The notes beneath the pieces are model-generated. The model did no database searches, was not told the origin of the DNA, and saw nothing but the letters and a program-made list of their open reading frames with translations. Position numbers and translations under genes: made by a program. Shown one piece after another: positions 7,794-17,168 of a stretch of 64,000 nt of DNA. Position 1 is the stretch's first letter; each line of letters begins with the position of its first letter. The stretch lies in the NCBI RefSeq assembly GCF_019218265.1, contig NZ_JAHUZE010000001.1:558001-622000 (forward strand). The letters are read 5' to 3'. This stretch comes from Maritimibacter dapengensis (GTDB taxonomy: Bacteria; Pseudomonadota; Alphaproteobacteria; Rhodobacterales; Rhodobacteraceae).

Positions 7794-7825
7794 AGGGCAG
7801 GCTGGGGATATTTCCTTGGGCGGTC

Positions 7826-8413
7826 CTAGACCTCCAGTTCGGCGCTCGGGATGATCGGGAAGAATTCGCCGTTCGAGCGCAGGCCGAACCAGCTCTCGCC
7901 CTCGACCTCTTCGTGTTCGCCAATCTCCACCAGCCGGTAGAAGCTCTTGCGGTCGATCAGCGCCTCGAGATTGCGGCGGATGTTGACGTAAGGCGAGGGC
8001 TCGCCGGTGTCCGGGTCGCGTTCCACACGGATCGGGTGATCGGGGCCGGCTTCGGCGGAGTCGCCGACATTTGTCAGGAATTGGAGCGCGTCGCCTTTTC
8101 GTTCGAAATCCACGGCGACGAAGGGCGCGTCGTCGACCGTGATTCCCACCTTTTCGACGGGGGTGACGAGGAAGTAATCGTCGCCGTCCTTGCGCAGAAT
8201 CGTGGAAAACAGGCGCACGAGCGCGTGACGGCCGATGGGCGTGCCGAGGTAGAACCACGTTCCGTCCCGCGCGATCCGCATATCGAGATCGCCACAGAAG
8301 GGCGGATCCCATTTGTCGACCGGCGGCAAGCCGTTTTTCGACGCGGCTTTCGCCGAAGCGGCCAAACTTTCGGCAGAAACCGGCATCTCGCCGGATTGTG
8401 TCGTTTTTGTCAT
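7826..8413 (-). CDS. DUF1285-family protein
   Basis: Conserved alphaproteobacterial protein of 195 residues, function unknown. The central part (DPPFCGDLDMRIARDGTWFY, PIGRHALVRLFSTILRKDGD and DYFLVTPVEKVGI) is characteristic of DUF1285. It is soluble, with no signal peptide or membrane helix. GGAGG lies 7 bases before the ATG. It is transcribed divergently from the MoxR operon with only 58 bases between the start codons, an arrangement I recall as recurrent in alphaproteobacteria, so the two units may share control. Confidence 0.85.
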   Translation of the reverse strand: MTKTTQSGEMPVSAESLAASAKAASKNGLPPVDKWDPPFCGDLDMRIARDGTWFYLGTPIGRHALVRLFSTILRKDGDDYFLVTPVEKVGITVDDAPFVAVDFERKGDALQFLTNVGDSAEAGPDHPIRVERDPDTGEPSPYVNIRRNLEALIDRKSFYRLVEIGEHEEVEGESWFGLRSNGEFFPIIPSAELEV

Positions 8414-8471
8414 TTGAACCCTCCCAGCGCATCGCCTTTACTGATCAACGACATTCACACGGAGACGTTCC

Positions 8472-9479
8472 ATGGACAAGGCAGAGGATCTGGTGGCCGA
8501 GATCGAGGCGCTGGGCGAGAAACTGGCGAAGGCGCGAGAGATGACGGCGCGGCGGATCATCGGCCAGGAAGCGGTCGTCGACAACGTGATGGCCGCGATG
8601 CTCGCCGGCGGTCACGCGCTTCTGATCGGGCTTCCGGGGCTGGGCAAGACGCGTCTCGTGGACACGCTTTCCACCGTTATGGGCATTTCCGGCGGGCGTA
8701 TCCAGTTCACGCCGGACCTCATGCCCGCCGATATCCTCGGCTCGGAAGTGCTGGAAGAGGGCGCGGACGGGAAGCGCGAATTCCGGTTCATTCCCGGCCC
8801 GGTGTTCTGCCAGCTTCTGCTCGCCGACGAGATCAACCGCGCCAGCCCGCGCACGCAATCGGCGCTCTTGCAGGCGATGCAGGAACGCGAGGTGACGGTG
8901 GCCGGTCACGCGCATAAGATGGAAAAGCCTTTCCACGTGCTCGCCACGCAGAACCCGCTGGAGCAGGAAGGCACGTATCCATTGCCCGAAGCGCAGCTCG
9001 ACCGTTTCCTGTTGCAGGTCGACGTGGATTACCCGGATCGTGACGCCGAGCGCGACATTATCCTTGCCACCACCGGAGCGGAGGAGGCCGAGGCGGAGGC
9101 GGTGTTCAACACCGAAGACCTGATTGCGGCGCAGTCGCTGTTGCGCCGGATGCCGGTGGGCGAAGCGATTGTGGAAATGATCCTCGATATCGTGCGGGCC
9201 GCTCGCCCGGACGATGAAAGCGCGCCCGAGATCGTGCGCGACGCGGTCGCATGGGGTCCGGGGCCGCGTGCGGCACAGGCGCTGATGCTTCTGACACGCG
9301 CGCGCGCGCTCATGGACGGGCGGCTCGCGCCGAATGCCGATGATGTCACTGCGCTGGCCAAGCCCGTGCTCATTCACCGCATGGCGCTGTCTTATGCCGC
9401 GCGGGCCCGGGGCGACAACCTTGCGGGGATCATCGACGGCGTGGTGGAAGGCATCGCGCCCAAGGAGGCCGCGGCTTGA
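8472..9479 (+). CDS. moxR: MoxR-family AAA+ ATPase
   Basis: Chaperone-like AAA+ ATPase of 335 residues that typically works with VWA-domain proteins in assembly or stress functions. Walker A is GLPGLGKT (residues 53-60). Walker B is LLLADEINRA (Asp119-Glu120), followed by the sensor-1 region TQNPLEQEGTYPLPEAQLDRF. GGAG precedes the ATG. It is the first gene of a four-gene unit whose members overlap or abut: its TGA stop overlaps the TTG start of the DUF58 gene. Confidence 0.93.
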   Translation: MDKAEDLVAEIEALGEKLAKAREMTARRIIGQEAVVDNVMAAMLAGGHALLIGLPGLGKTRLVDTLSTVMGISGGRIQFTPDLMPADILGSEVLEEGADGKREFRFIPGPVFCQLLLADEINRASPRTQSALLQAMQEREVTVAGHAHKMEKPFHVLATQNPLEQEGTYPLPEAQLDRFLLQVDVDYPDRDAERDIILATTGAEEAEAEAVFNTEDLIAAQSLLRRMPVGEAIVEMILDIVRAARPDDESAPEIVRDAVAWGPGPRAAQALMLLTRARALMDGRLAPNADDVTALAKPVLIHRMALSYAARARGDNLAGIIDGVVEGIAPKEAAA

Positions 9480-10348
9480 GCCCAGTCCACACTCTGCGTC
9501 CACGGGCAGAGGCGCTTGCATCGCCTTTGCCGCCGCTTCTCGCCGCTGCCGAGCAATTGGCGCGGGGCGTGGTGCTGGGCGAACATGGGCGCAAGCGGCC
9601 CGGCATGGGCGATGCGTTCTGGCAATACCGCCCGGCGCAGCCCGGCGACCCGGCGCGGTCGATCGACTGGCGGCGGTCGGCTCGGTCGGACACGCATTTC
9701 GTGGCAGAAAAGGAATGGCAGGCCGCGCAATCGGTGGCGTTCTGGGTGGATCGGGGCCAGTCGATGCAATTCGCCTCGCACAAGGGGCTGTCGACAAAGG
9801 CGGATCGCGCCGCGCTTCTGACACTGGCGCTCTCGGTGCTCCTGGTGCAGGGCGGTGAGCGCGTGGGGCTGACCGATATGGGCATCCGTCCCATGGGCGG
9901 CGACATCCAGCTCGGGCGCATGGCGGACGCGTTGATCGAGACGCGGGAAGCCGATTACGCGACGCCGGACGTGTCGATCCTGCCGCGCCATTCGCGCGCG
10001 GTCTTCGTCTCCGACTTCATGTCCGACCCGGAACCCGTGGAAGAGGCGTTGACGACCGCCGCCGACCGGGGTGTGACCGGGATCCTCCTGCAAATTCTCG
10101 ACCCGTCAGAAGAGGCGTTTCCGTTCGATGGGCGCACGGTGTTCCATTCGGTCGGCGGCTCGCTTGAATACGAAACCCGCAAGGCCGGTGATCTGCGCGA
10201 CCGCTATCTCGACCGGCTCGTCCGGCGCAAGGAGCGTCTGGCGCTGATCGCGCATCGCACCGGCTGGCAGTATCATTGCCATCATACGGACGCGCCCGCC
10301 TCCGCCGCGCTCCTGTGGGCGTTCGGGGCGCTGGAGGGCGCGCGCTGA
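9476..10348 (+). CDS. DUF58-domain protein (MoxR-associated)
   Basis: 290 residues. Carries the DUF58 signature (YRPAQPGDPARSIDWRRSAR, about residues 55-75), the segment preceding the VWA-like fold in proteins paired with MoxR ATPases. No membrane helix is visible. Start: a TTG at 9476 overlapping the moxR stop (TTGA), with AAGGAGG about 8 bases upstream inside moxR, so translation is almost certainly coupled. The 3' end overlaps the next start (TGATG). By analogy to Bat operons, it probably acts with MoxR on an envelope process. Confidence 0.88.
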   Translation: MSPVHTLRPRAEALASPLPPLLAAAEQLARGVVLGEHGRKRPGMGDAFWQYRPAQPGDPARSIDWRRSARSDTHFVAEKEWQAAQSVAFWVDRGQSMQFASHKGLSTKADRAALLTLALSVLLVQGGERVGLTDMGIRPMGGDIQLGRMADALIETREADYATPDVSILPRHSRAVFVSDFMSDPEPVEEALTTAADRGVTGILLQILDPSEEAFPFDGRTVFHSVGGSLEYETRKAGDLRDRYLDRLVRRKERLALIAHRTGWQYHCHHTDAPASAALLWAFGALEGAR

Positions 10349-13116
10349 TGTTTGCGCTCGGTCCCATAGGCTTCACCGCGCCGTGGCTTCTGGCAGCGCT
10401 GATCGCGTTGCCGGTGCTCTGGGTGATCCTGAGGGCCATTCCGCCCGCGCCGATCCGCCGGGCGTTTCCCGGTGTCGCGCTGCTTCTGGGGCTCGAGGAC
10501 GAGGACAGCGAGGCGGACCGCACGCCGTGGTGGCTGCTTTTGCTCAGGATGATCGCCATTGCCGCGATGATCCTTGGCTTTGCCGGCCCGGTGCTGAACC
10601 CCGACCCCGCGCCGGTCGGGTCCGGGCCGCTGCTCGTCGTGGTCGATGACGGATACGGCGCGGCACAGGATTGGCGGGCGCGGATCGATGCGGCTTCGCG
10701 CCGGGTCGAAGCGGCGGGGGCTGCTGGCCGCCGCGTGGCGGTCGTCGCGACGTCGGACCTGCCCGCGGAAGGTGGTTTGCCGCTGCGGTCCGCGTCCGAC
10801 GCGGAGGCGCGTCTGGATGCGCTGCTGCCGCAGCCATGGGCCGTGAACCATGGTGCGGTCGCGGATTGGGTCGAAGGGCTGGACGCGGACGGTTTCGAAA
10901 CGCTTTGGGTGTCGGACGGGTTGGCGACGGAAACGCGCGGGGAGCTGGCCGCCGCGCTGCAATCGCGCGGCTCGGTGTCGGTGATGGAGCCGCCCGCCGC
11001 GCGGCTGGGCCTTGCGCCCGCGCGGATCGAGGACGGCATGATGGTGCTCACCGCCACGCGGTCGCGCAGCGAAGGCGCGCAGGAGATCGACGTGACCGGG
11101 CAGGGGCCTGACCCCTCGGGGGTCGAACGGGAACTGGCGCGCGCCACGCTGACCTTCGACGCAGGCGCATCCGAGACCGAGTTGTCCGTGTCGCTGCCGC
11201 CCGAAGTGCGCAACCGGATCGGGCGGTTCCAGATCGAGGGCGTGCGCTCGGCGGCCGCGCTGACGCTGGCCGATGATACGCTGCGCCGGCGCAAGGTCGC
11301 GCTGATCGGGGGCGACAGCGAAGAGGCGTTGCAGCTTCTGTCCCCGCTTCATTACCTGCGCGAAGCTTTGGAGCCGACCGCCGAGGTCATGGAAGGCACG
11401 TTGGGCGATCTCGTTCAGGCGAGCCCGGATGTCATCATCCTCGCCGATGTCGCTGCCCTCGCGCCGTCCGACAAGGAACGGCTGGAGGAATGGGTCGCGG
11501 AAGGGGGGCTTCTCCTGCGTTTTGCCGGGCCACGGCTGGCCGCTGCCGATACCGGGCGCGCCGAGGCCGATCCGCTGCTTCCGGTGCGGCTGCGCGTCGG
11601 CGGGCGTGACGTGGGCGGCGCGATGTCGTGGGGCGAACCGCGCGGGTTGGCCCCGTTCGAGGAGGATTCGCCGTTCTATGGCCTCGCGATCCCGGAGGAT
11701 GTGGAAGTGACGAGCCAGGTGCTCGCCGAACCCGGACCCGACCTTGCGGACCGCACGATCGCCGCGCTCGCCGACGGCACGCCGCTCGTCACGCGCAAGG
11801 CGTTGGCGGATGGGCAGGTGGTGCTGGTGCATGTCTCGGCCAATGCGGAATGGTCCACGCTGCCGCTTTCGGGCCTGTTCGTGCAGATGCTCGAGCGGCT
11901 CGCGGTGTCGACCCGCACGGGCGGACCTGCGGAAGCAGAGTTGGAGGGCACGACATGGGTGCCGGAAACCCTGCTCGACGGGTACGGAACGCTCGACAGC
12001 GCGGGCGACCGCCCCGGCATTCCCGGCGAACGGCTGACCCAGCCAGTCGGTCCTGACCTGCCGCCTGGTCTGTATGCCTCCGGCGATCAGCGCCATGCGG
12101 TCAACGTGCTGGCGCGAGGCGATGGTCTCAGCCCTGCGGTCTGGCCCGCTGCGCTCACGCCGGAATGGGCCGGTGATCGCGAGGAAGTGGACCTCGCCGG
12201 CTGGCTTTTGCTGCTCGCGCTCGCGGCGCTTGCCATCGACGTGATCGCGTCGCTGGCCTTGTCGGGCCGTTTGACCGGGCAGCGCGCAGGCAAGGCGGCT
12301 GCGGTTCTGCTGGCGACCGCTCTGATCGCGCCGGATCGGGCGCAGGCGCAGGACGACGAACAGACGCTCGCCGAGATGGCGGGGCAGGTGACGCTGGCCT
12401 ATGTCGAAACCGGATCGCCCCGGATCGACGACGTATCCGAAGCGGGGCTTCTGGGTCTCGGACAACAGCTATTCGCGCGGACTTCGGTGGAACCGGCCCA
12501 GCCAGTGGCCGTGAGCATCGAGACCGACGATCTGTCGGTCTATCCACTGATCTACTGGCCCGTGACCGAGGATCAGGCCGCTCCGACGTCGGATGCTTAC
12601 GCCAAGCTCAACGCTTATCTGCGCGGTGGTGGGATGATCGTCTTCGACACCCGCGACGGGGACGTGGCAGGGTTCGGATCGGGAGCGACGGTGGAGGGCA
12701 ACCGGTTGCGTGCGCTGGCCCGACCGCTCGATGTGCCGCCACTCGAACCCGTGCCGAACGACCATGTGCTGACGCGCACCTTCTACCTGCTCGCCGATTT
12801 CCCCGGGCGATACGCGGGGCAGGCGGTCTGGGTCGAAGCCAGTCCGCCGGACGCCGAACGTGCCGAGGGGATGCCGTTTCGCAACCTCAATGACGGGGTG
12901 ACGCCGGTCATCATCGGCGGCAACGACTGGGCCGGAGCCTGGGCGGTGAACGATGACGGATCGCCGATGTTTCCGGTCGGGCGAGGCTTTGCAGGCGAGC
13001 GGCAGCGCGAGATGGCCTATCGTTTCGGCGTGAATCTCGTGATGCATGTCCTCACGGGCAATTACAAATCCGATCAGGTCCACGTGCCTGCGCTTCTGGA
13101 AAGGATCGGGAATTGA
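10348..13116 (+). CDS. Membrane protein with BatA N-terminal domain and C-terminal DUF4159
   Basis: Large protein of 922 residues. The N-terminus has two transmembrane helices flanking a short loop (FTAPWLLAALIALPVLWVIL and WWLLLLRMIAIAAMILGFAG), the layout of the aerotolerance-regulator BatA N-terminal domain. A long extracytoplasmic region follows. Another membrane pair lies near residues 615-665. The last third is DUF4159-like (LAYVETGSPRIDDVSEAGL, YPLIYWPVT, GGGMIVFDTRDGD), a fold related to class I glutamine amidotransferases but with no evident catalytic cysteine. The ATG at 10348 overlaps the DUF58 stop and has GGAGG upstream. Likely a structural or sensory component of the MoxR system. 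Confidence 0.85.
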   Translation: MFALGPIGFTAPWLLAALIALPVLWVILRAIPPAPIRRAFPGVALLLGLEDEDSEADRTPWWLLLLRMIAIAAMILGFAGPVLNPDPAPVGSGPLLVVVDDGYGAAQDWRARIDAASRRVEAAGAAGRRVAVVATSDLPAEGGLPLRSASDAEARLDALLPQPWAVNHGAVADWVEGLDADGFETLWVSDGLATETRGELAAALQSRGSVSVMEPPAARLGLAPARIEDGMMVLTATRSRSEGAQEIDVTGQGPDPSGVERELARATLTFDAGASETELSVSLPPEVRNRIGRFQIEGVRSAAALTLADDTLRRRKVALIGGDSEEALQLLSPLHYLREALEPTAEVMEGTLGDLVQASPDVIILADVAALAPSDKERLEEWVAEGGLLLRFAGPRLAAADTGRAEADPLLPVRLRVGGRDVGGAMSWGEPRGLAPFEEDSPFYGLAIPEDVEVTSQVLAEPGPDLADRTIAALADGTPLVTRKALADGQVVLVHVSANAEWSTLPLSGLFVQMLERLAVSTRTGGPAEAELEGTTWVPETLLDGYGTLDSAGDRPGIPGERLTQPVGPDLPPGLYASGDQRHAVNVLARGDGLSPAVWPAALTPEWAGDREEVDLAGWLLLLALAALAIDVIASLALSGRLTGQRAGKAAAVLLATALIAPDRAQAQDDEQTLAEMAGQVTLAYVETGSPRIDDVSEAGLLGLGQQLFARTSVEPAQPVAVSIETDDLSVYPLIYWPVTEDQAAPTSDAYAKLNAYLRGGGMIVFDTRDGDVAGFGSGATVEGNRLRALARPLDVPPLEPVPNDHVLTRTFYLLADFPGRYAGQAVWVEASPPDAERAEGMPFRNLNDGVTPVIIGGNDWAGAWAVNDDGSPMFPVGRGFAGERQREMAYRFGVNLVMHVLTGNYKSDQVHVPALLERIGN

Positions 13117-15185
13117 ATGCGAATTCGGTCATATTCGACCCGGCCTTCGACTGGCCGGTCCTCTGGGTCGCTGGCGGGCTGATTGCTGCGCTCTTGATCT
13201 TCGCCGTCTGGCGAAGATTGCGCGGCTGGGCGCTTCGCGCGCTGGGTGCGGCGGCGCTTCTCATGGCGTTGGCCGGTCCGTCGCTTCAGATGGAGGACCG
13301 CGCACCGGAAGGCGACATCATGCTCGCCATCGTGGATGAAAGCGCCTCGCAGGGTCTGTCGGATCGGGCCGAACAGACCGAGGCGGCGCTGGAAGCGTTG
13401 ACCGCACGTGTGGCGGCGACCGAGGGGCTGGAACTCCGCGTCACGCGGATGGGCGACGGCGAGGACAATCGCGGATCGCTTCTGATGACCACGCTGTCCG
13501 AGGCGCTGGCGGAATTGCCGCGCGACCGGGTGGCGGGGATGGTGCTGATCTCGGACGGCCGGCTGCATGACCTCGAGGCCGCGCCGGACCTGCCCGCGCC
13601 GCTGCACCTTTTGCAGACCGGCCACGATGACGATTGGGACCGGCGGCTGACAATCACCAACGCGCCCGCCTTCGCCATTCTGGACGAAGAGCAGGAGATC
13701 CGCCTGCGCGTGGACGACATGGGCGATGCGCCGGGCACCGAGAGCGTCGCGCTGTCCATCGCGATCGACGGCGAGGAGCCGGAAACCTACACGGTGCCGG
13801 TGGGCCGGGAGCTTGCGCTGCCGATCACGCTCACCCATGGCGGACAGAACGTCATCCAGTTCTCGACCCCGACCGAAGAGGGCGAGCTGACCGACCGCAA
13901 CAATGCCGCCGTTGTCACGATGAACGGCGTGCGCGACCGGTTGCGCGTGCTGCTCGTCTCGGGTGTGCCGCATCCGGGCACGCGGACATGGCGCAATCTG
14001 CTCAAGTCGGACAGCGCGGTGGACCTGGTGCATTTCACGATCCTGCGGCCACCCGAAAAGCAGGACGGCGTGCCGGTCAGCGAATTGTCCCTGATCGCCT
14101 TTCCCACGCAGGAATTGTTCATGGAGAAGATCGACGAGTTCGACCTGATCATCTTCGACCGATACAAGCTGCGCGGGATCCTCCCCGCCTCCTATCTCAT
14201 GTCGGTCCGCGATTATATCGAGGGCGGTGGCGCGGTTCTGGTGGCCGCTGGCCCGGACCTAGCATCGGCGCAGAGCCTTGCGCGCTCGCCCCTTGGACAG
14301 GTGCTTCCGGGCGCGCCGACCGCGCAGGTTCTGGAACAGGGCTACAGCCCGGAGATCACCGAACTGGGCGAGCGGCATCCGGTGACCCGGGGTCTTGAAG
14401 AATTCGCGCCCGAGGATGGCTGGGGCCGCTGGATGCGGCTGGTTGAACTGAATGAGACCGCCGGGATGACGGTGATGAGCGGGCTGGGCGAACGGCCCCT
14501 GCTGACACTCGACCGGGTCGGGGAAGGGCGCGTGGCGCTTCTGGCGTCGGATCACGCGTGGCTCTGGGATCGCGGGTTCGAGGGCGGCGGTCCGCAACTC
14601 GAATTGCTGCGGCGGCTGGCCCATTGGATGATGAAGGAGCCGGAGCTCGAGGAAGAGGCGCTGACCGCCGAGGCGGAGGGCGGTGAAGTCACCGTGACGC
14701 GCCGGACGATGAGCGAGGGCGCGCGGAGCCTGACCGTGACGCGGCCGGACGGGACCGAAGAAGAGCTTCCGATGGAAGAGGTCGCACCGGGGCTGTTCCA
14801 GTCGACCTTCGCCACCGGCGAGATCGGGCTGTTCCGATTGACGGAAGGCGACCAGTCGACGGTGGTTGCGGTCGGCCCGGCTTCGCCCAAGGAGTTCGAG
14901 GCGACCATCGCGAGCGCCGAAGACCTCGCCCCGGTGATGGAGCCGATGCGCGGCGGGGCTTCCGTGATCGAGGACGGAAACCCCGGTTTGCGCGCCGTGA
15001 GCGCGGGGCGGGCAGCCATCGGGCGCAACTGGATCGGATATACGCCGCGCGGAGCTTACGTGGTCGAAGATCTGCGGGTGGTGCCGTTGGCACCGGCTTG
15101 GCTGATGCTCCTGATTGCCGCAGGGCTGGCGGTTGCGGCCTGGCTCGTGGAAGGGCGCGGACGTCGCAAAGCCTCGGTCTCCTGA
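13113..15185 (+). CDS. Membrane protein with glutamine-amidotransferase-like/VWA-like region
   Basis: 690 residues. Two N-terminal hydrophobic segments (WPVLWVAGGLIAALLIFAVW and a second ending MALAGPSL) precede a VWA-like stretch (DIMLAIVDESASQGLSDRAE), then a Rossmann-type region (RLRVLLVSGVPHPG through IEGGGAVLVAAGP) like the amidotransferase-fold domains of Bat-associated proteins, and a C-terminal membrane helix (APAWLMLLIAAGLAVAAWLV). A catalytic Cys-His-Glu triad is not evident. The start is a TTG at 13113 overlapping the previous stop codon, with AAGGA upstream. It is last in the operon. Confidence 0.8.
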   Translation: MNANSVIFDPAFDWPVLWVAGGLIAALLIFAVWRRLRGWALRALGAAALLMALAGPSLQMEDRAPEGDIMLAIVDESASQGLSDRAEQTEAALEALTARVAATEGLELRVTRMGDGEDNRGSLLMTTLSEALAELPRDRVAGMVLISDGRLHDLEAAPDLPAPLHLLQTGHDDDWDRRLTITNAPAFAILDEEQEIRLRVDDMGDAPGTESVALSIAIDGEEPETYTVPVGRELALPITLTHGGQNVIQFSTPTEEGELTDRNNAAVVTMNGVRDRLRVLLVSGVPHPGTRTWRNLLKSDSAVDLVHFTILRPPEKQDGVPVSELSLIAFPTQELFMEKIDEFDLIIFDRYKLRGILPASYLMSVRDYIEGGGAVLVAAGPDLASAQSLARSPLGQVLPGAPTAQVLEQGYSPEITELGERHPVTRGLEEFAPEDGWGRWMRLVELNETAGMTVMSGLGERPLLTLDRVGEGRVALLASDHAWLWDRGFEGGGPQLELLRRLAHWMMKEPELEEEALTAEAEGGEVTVTRRTMSEGARSLTVTRPDGTEEELPMEEVAPGLFQSTFATGEIGLFRLTEGDQSTVVAVGPASPKEFEATIASAEDLAPVMEPMRGGASVIEDGNPGLRAVSAGRAAIGRNWIGYTPRGAYVVEDLRVVPLAPAWLMLLIAAGLAVAAWLVEGRGRRKASVS

Positions 15186-15291
15186 ACGGCGGGTGATGCG
15201 GCGTATCCCTGCTTTCCTCCGGGACAGAAAACGACAGGCGCGTCGTTCCGCCTTGCACCGCCTCTCAGATCATCGCAGCCCTCCGCGTTGA

Positions 15292-16362
15292 CTACCTGAA
15301 ACGCGCCGGATCGCACGCGCGTGCGACCTCGCCATATGTGCCGATGGGGCCGGCAAGTGCACGGAGTGCAAGAAGCCGACCCGCAGCCGGCGCGGTCTGA
15401 AATCCGTAGCCGCCCTGGCCGGCCATCCAGAAAAAATCGGAAACGCCCTGCTCCGCGCCGATTGCAAGGTCTCCGTCCGGCGTGAACGTCCTGAGGCCGG
15501 CCCAGTTCGCCAGCATTCGGGTGACAGGATGGCACATGCGTTCCTCGAACCGGGCGATGCCTTCTGCGAGCACCATGTCATCGGCCCAGGCGTCCTGAGG
15601 TGCGACGGGGTCGGCATCTGCTGGTGAGACGATCAATGCGCCTGCGTCGGGCTTTGCATACCAGTCGCCCGCGGCACCGAAGATCATCGGCCAACCCCGG
15701 GGGTCGAGCTTGCCGGGTACTTCGACGCGCGCCATCGAGCGGCGTTTTGGCGTGAGCCCGATTGGGGCAATGCCTGCTTTTGTCGCGATGTCGTCCGCCC
15801 AGGCCCCCGCCGCGTTCACAATGACTTTCGCGACCAATTCCTCGCCGCCTGCCACGACGCGCCATCGCCCCGCGTCTTCATGCGTGATCTTAGTCACTTG
15901 CGCGTTCAGACGTATCTCGCCCGTCGCGCGGATGCGCCGCGCATAGCTCTGGAGGAGCCGGTCCGTGTCGATGTCCCAGACGTGGTCGAAGATTGCGGTT
16001 CTGGAGACACTTTCCGCATCGAGGAGCGGTACGGTGTCAGCCGCCACCTTCGCCGAAATCTCGGTCGCACCGAAGCCGTGCACAGCCTCGTCGAACTCCG
16101 CCTCCTCGCCCGAGATCCCGACGACCATTCCGCCTCGCGTGGTCAGAACGCCCTCGTCCCGGAATGACGCCTCCGAGGCTCGGCTCAAGGCAGTCACCAC
16201 GTCCGTGCCGTAGGAGGGAACGAACACCGCAGCGGAACGCGAGGAACTGTGGTACCCAAGGGCGGCAGCGCCGTCTACGACGCAGACGCGTGCCTCGCTC
16301 GCCAGATGCGCGCCTGCCGTCAGCCCCGCGATACCGCCGCCTATGATGAGAAAATCGTACAT
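15292..16362 (-). CDS. FAD-dependent oxidoreductase, D-arginine dehydrogenase-like
   Basis: DAO-family flavoenzyme of 356 residues. The dinucleotide-binding motif LIIGGGIAGLTAG is at residues 5-17. GYHSSSRSAAVF (His38) corresponds to the GYHS-x-RS loop of D-arginine dehydrogenase (DauA), where the histidine is an active-site residue, and the C-terminal WAGLRTFTPDGDLAIG is the usual DAO-family closing motif. It should oxidise a D-amino acid or secondary amine to an imino acid, passing electrons to a carrier rather than necessarily oxygen. No partner subunit or transporter is adjacent. No Shine-Dalgarno site stands out before the ATG. Confidence 0.8.
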   Translation of the reverse strand: MYDFLIIGGGIAGLTAGAHLASEARVCVVDGAAALGYHSSSRSAAVFVPSYGTDVVTALSRASEASFRDEGVLTTRGGMVVGISGEEAEFDEAVHGFGATEISAKVAADTVPLLDAESVSRTAIFDHVWDIDTDRLLQSYARRIRATGEIRLNAQVTKITHEDAGRWRVVAGGEELVAKVIVNAAGAWADDIATKAGIAPIGLTPKRRSMARVEVPGKLDPRGWPMIFGAAGDWYAKPDAGALIVSPADADPVAPQDAWADDMVLAEGIARFEERMCHPVTRMLANWAGLRTFTPDGDLAIGAEQGVSDFFWMAGQGGYGFQTAPAAGRLLALRALAGPIGTYGEVARACDPARFR

Positions 16363-16479
16363 TGCGTCACGCTGTCATGGGGCGGGCGCGAAGAAAACCC
16401 CGACTTTCGCGCGGGGCGGCGCGACACGGGGTCGAGCTTGTGCGGTCAGTCGTGGCCGGGCTGTCCTAGCCTGGGGACA

Positions 16480-16503
16480 GGCCCCGCGCCGGAACGCGGG
16501 GCC
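16480..16503. repeat. Perfect 9-bp inverted repeat
   Basis: GGCCCCGCG/CGCGGGGCC with a CCGGAA loop lies between the divergent flavoprotein gene and the 3' end of the EF-hand gene (184-base gap). No T-run follows on either strand. The rest of this gap shows nothing I recognise. Confidence 0.5.
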
Positions 16504-16546
16504 AAAGGGTCTGCCGGCGCAGGGACGAAGCGCCGTCGCACGACCC

Positions 16547-17032
16547 TTATCGGCGGGGGCCGAAATCGTCGGTGGTCATGATGCCATCGCCGTCACGGTC
16601 GCGCATGGCGAACCAGTCGTCGGTCCCGGCTTCGAATTCGCCAAGGCTGATGAACCCGTCCCTGTCGGTGTCGAATTGGCTGTGGTCGTGGTTGCCCTGA
16701 CCATTGCCCATGCCGCGCCCTTTGCCTTGTCCCATGCCTTTGCCAATGCCGTGGCCGGACCCCCCGCGATCGCCCTGCATGGCCTCGCGCATGTCAGACC
16801 CGACGGCGTCCATTTCCGCGAGTTCCGACGCGTCGAGGCGACCGTTCTCGTCGGCATCGTAGAGCGCGAACATATCGCCACGGCGTTCTCTGGCCTCGGC
16901 AAGCGTGACGCGACCGTCGCCATCGGAATCCCATTGCTGGATGAAGTTCGCGCCCGGCGTTCCGTTTTGGGCCATGACAGGCAGGGCGAGTGCCGCGATT
17001 GCGGCGGTGAGTGTGATTTTGCGGAGCATCAT
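16547..17032 (-). CDS. Secreted EF-hand calcium-binding protein
   Basis: 161 residues with a Sec signal peptide ending near VMA/QNG. Four EF-hand loops are readable: DSDGDGRVTLAE, DADENGRLDASE, DTDRDGFISLGE and DRDGDGIMTTDD. The second and third are separated by a Gly/Met/Lys-rich linker (HGIGKGMGQGKGRGMGNGQG). It is probably a periplasmic or secreted calcium-binding protein with no assignable enzymatic role. GGAGG lies 5 bases before the ATG at 17032; an immediately adjacent ATG at 17029 is equally possible. Confidence 0.85.
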   Translation of the reverse strand: MMLRKITLTAAIAALALPVMAQNGTPGANFIQQWDSDGDGRVTLAEARERRGDMFALYDADENGRLDASELAEMDAVGSDMREAMQGDRGGSGHGIGKGMGQGKGRGMGNGQGNHDHSQFDTDRDGFISLGEFEAGTDDWFAMRDRDGDGIMTTDDFGPRR

Positions 17033-17117
17033 CTTGCCCTCCATTGCGTTCGTTACATGCATGAAACGGAATGCGATGGGATTTCCGGCGCGGATGCGTC
17101 ACCCTGCCGCACGAACG

Positions 17118-17145
17118 AAAAAGGCCCCGCCGAAGCGGAGCCTTT
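17118..17145 (-). terminator. Intrinsic terminator of the xdh-BMP transporter operon
   Basis: On the minus strand an AAAGGC-CCGC / GCGG-GCCTTT stem (one mismatch, short loop) ends in five T residues, 24 bases after the stop codon of the substrate-binding protein. Confidence 0.85.
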
Positions 17146-17168
17146 GACAGCTTCCTGTCTGCGCGAAA

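Noticed and set aside
8445-9824. Open frame antisense to moxR
   Set aside because: Low-complexity Arg/His/Pro composition and no ribosome-binding site; moxR is clear on the plus strand.
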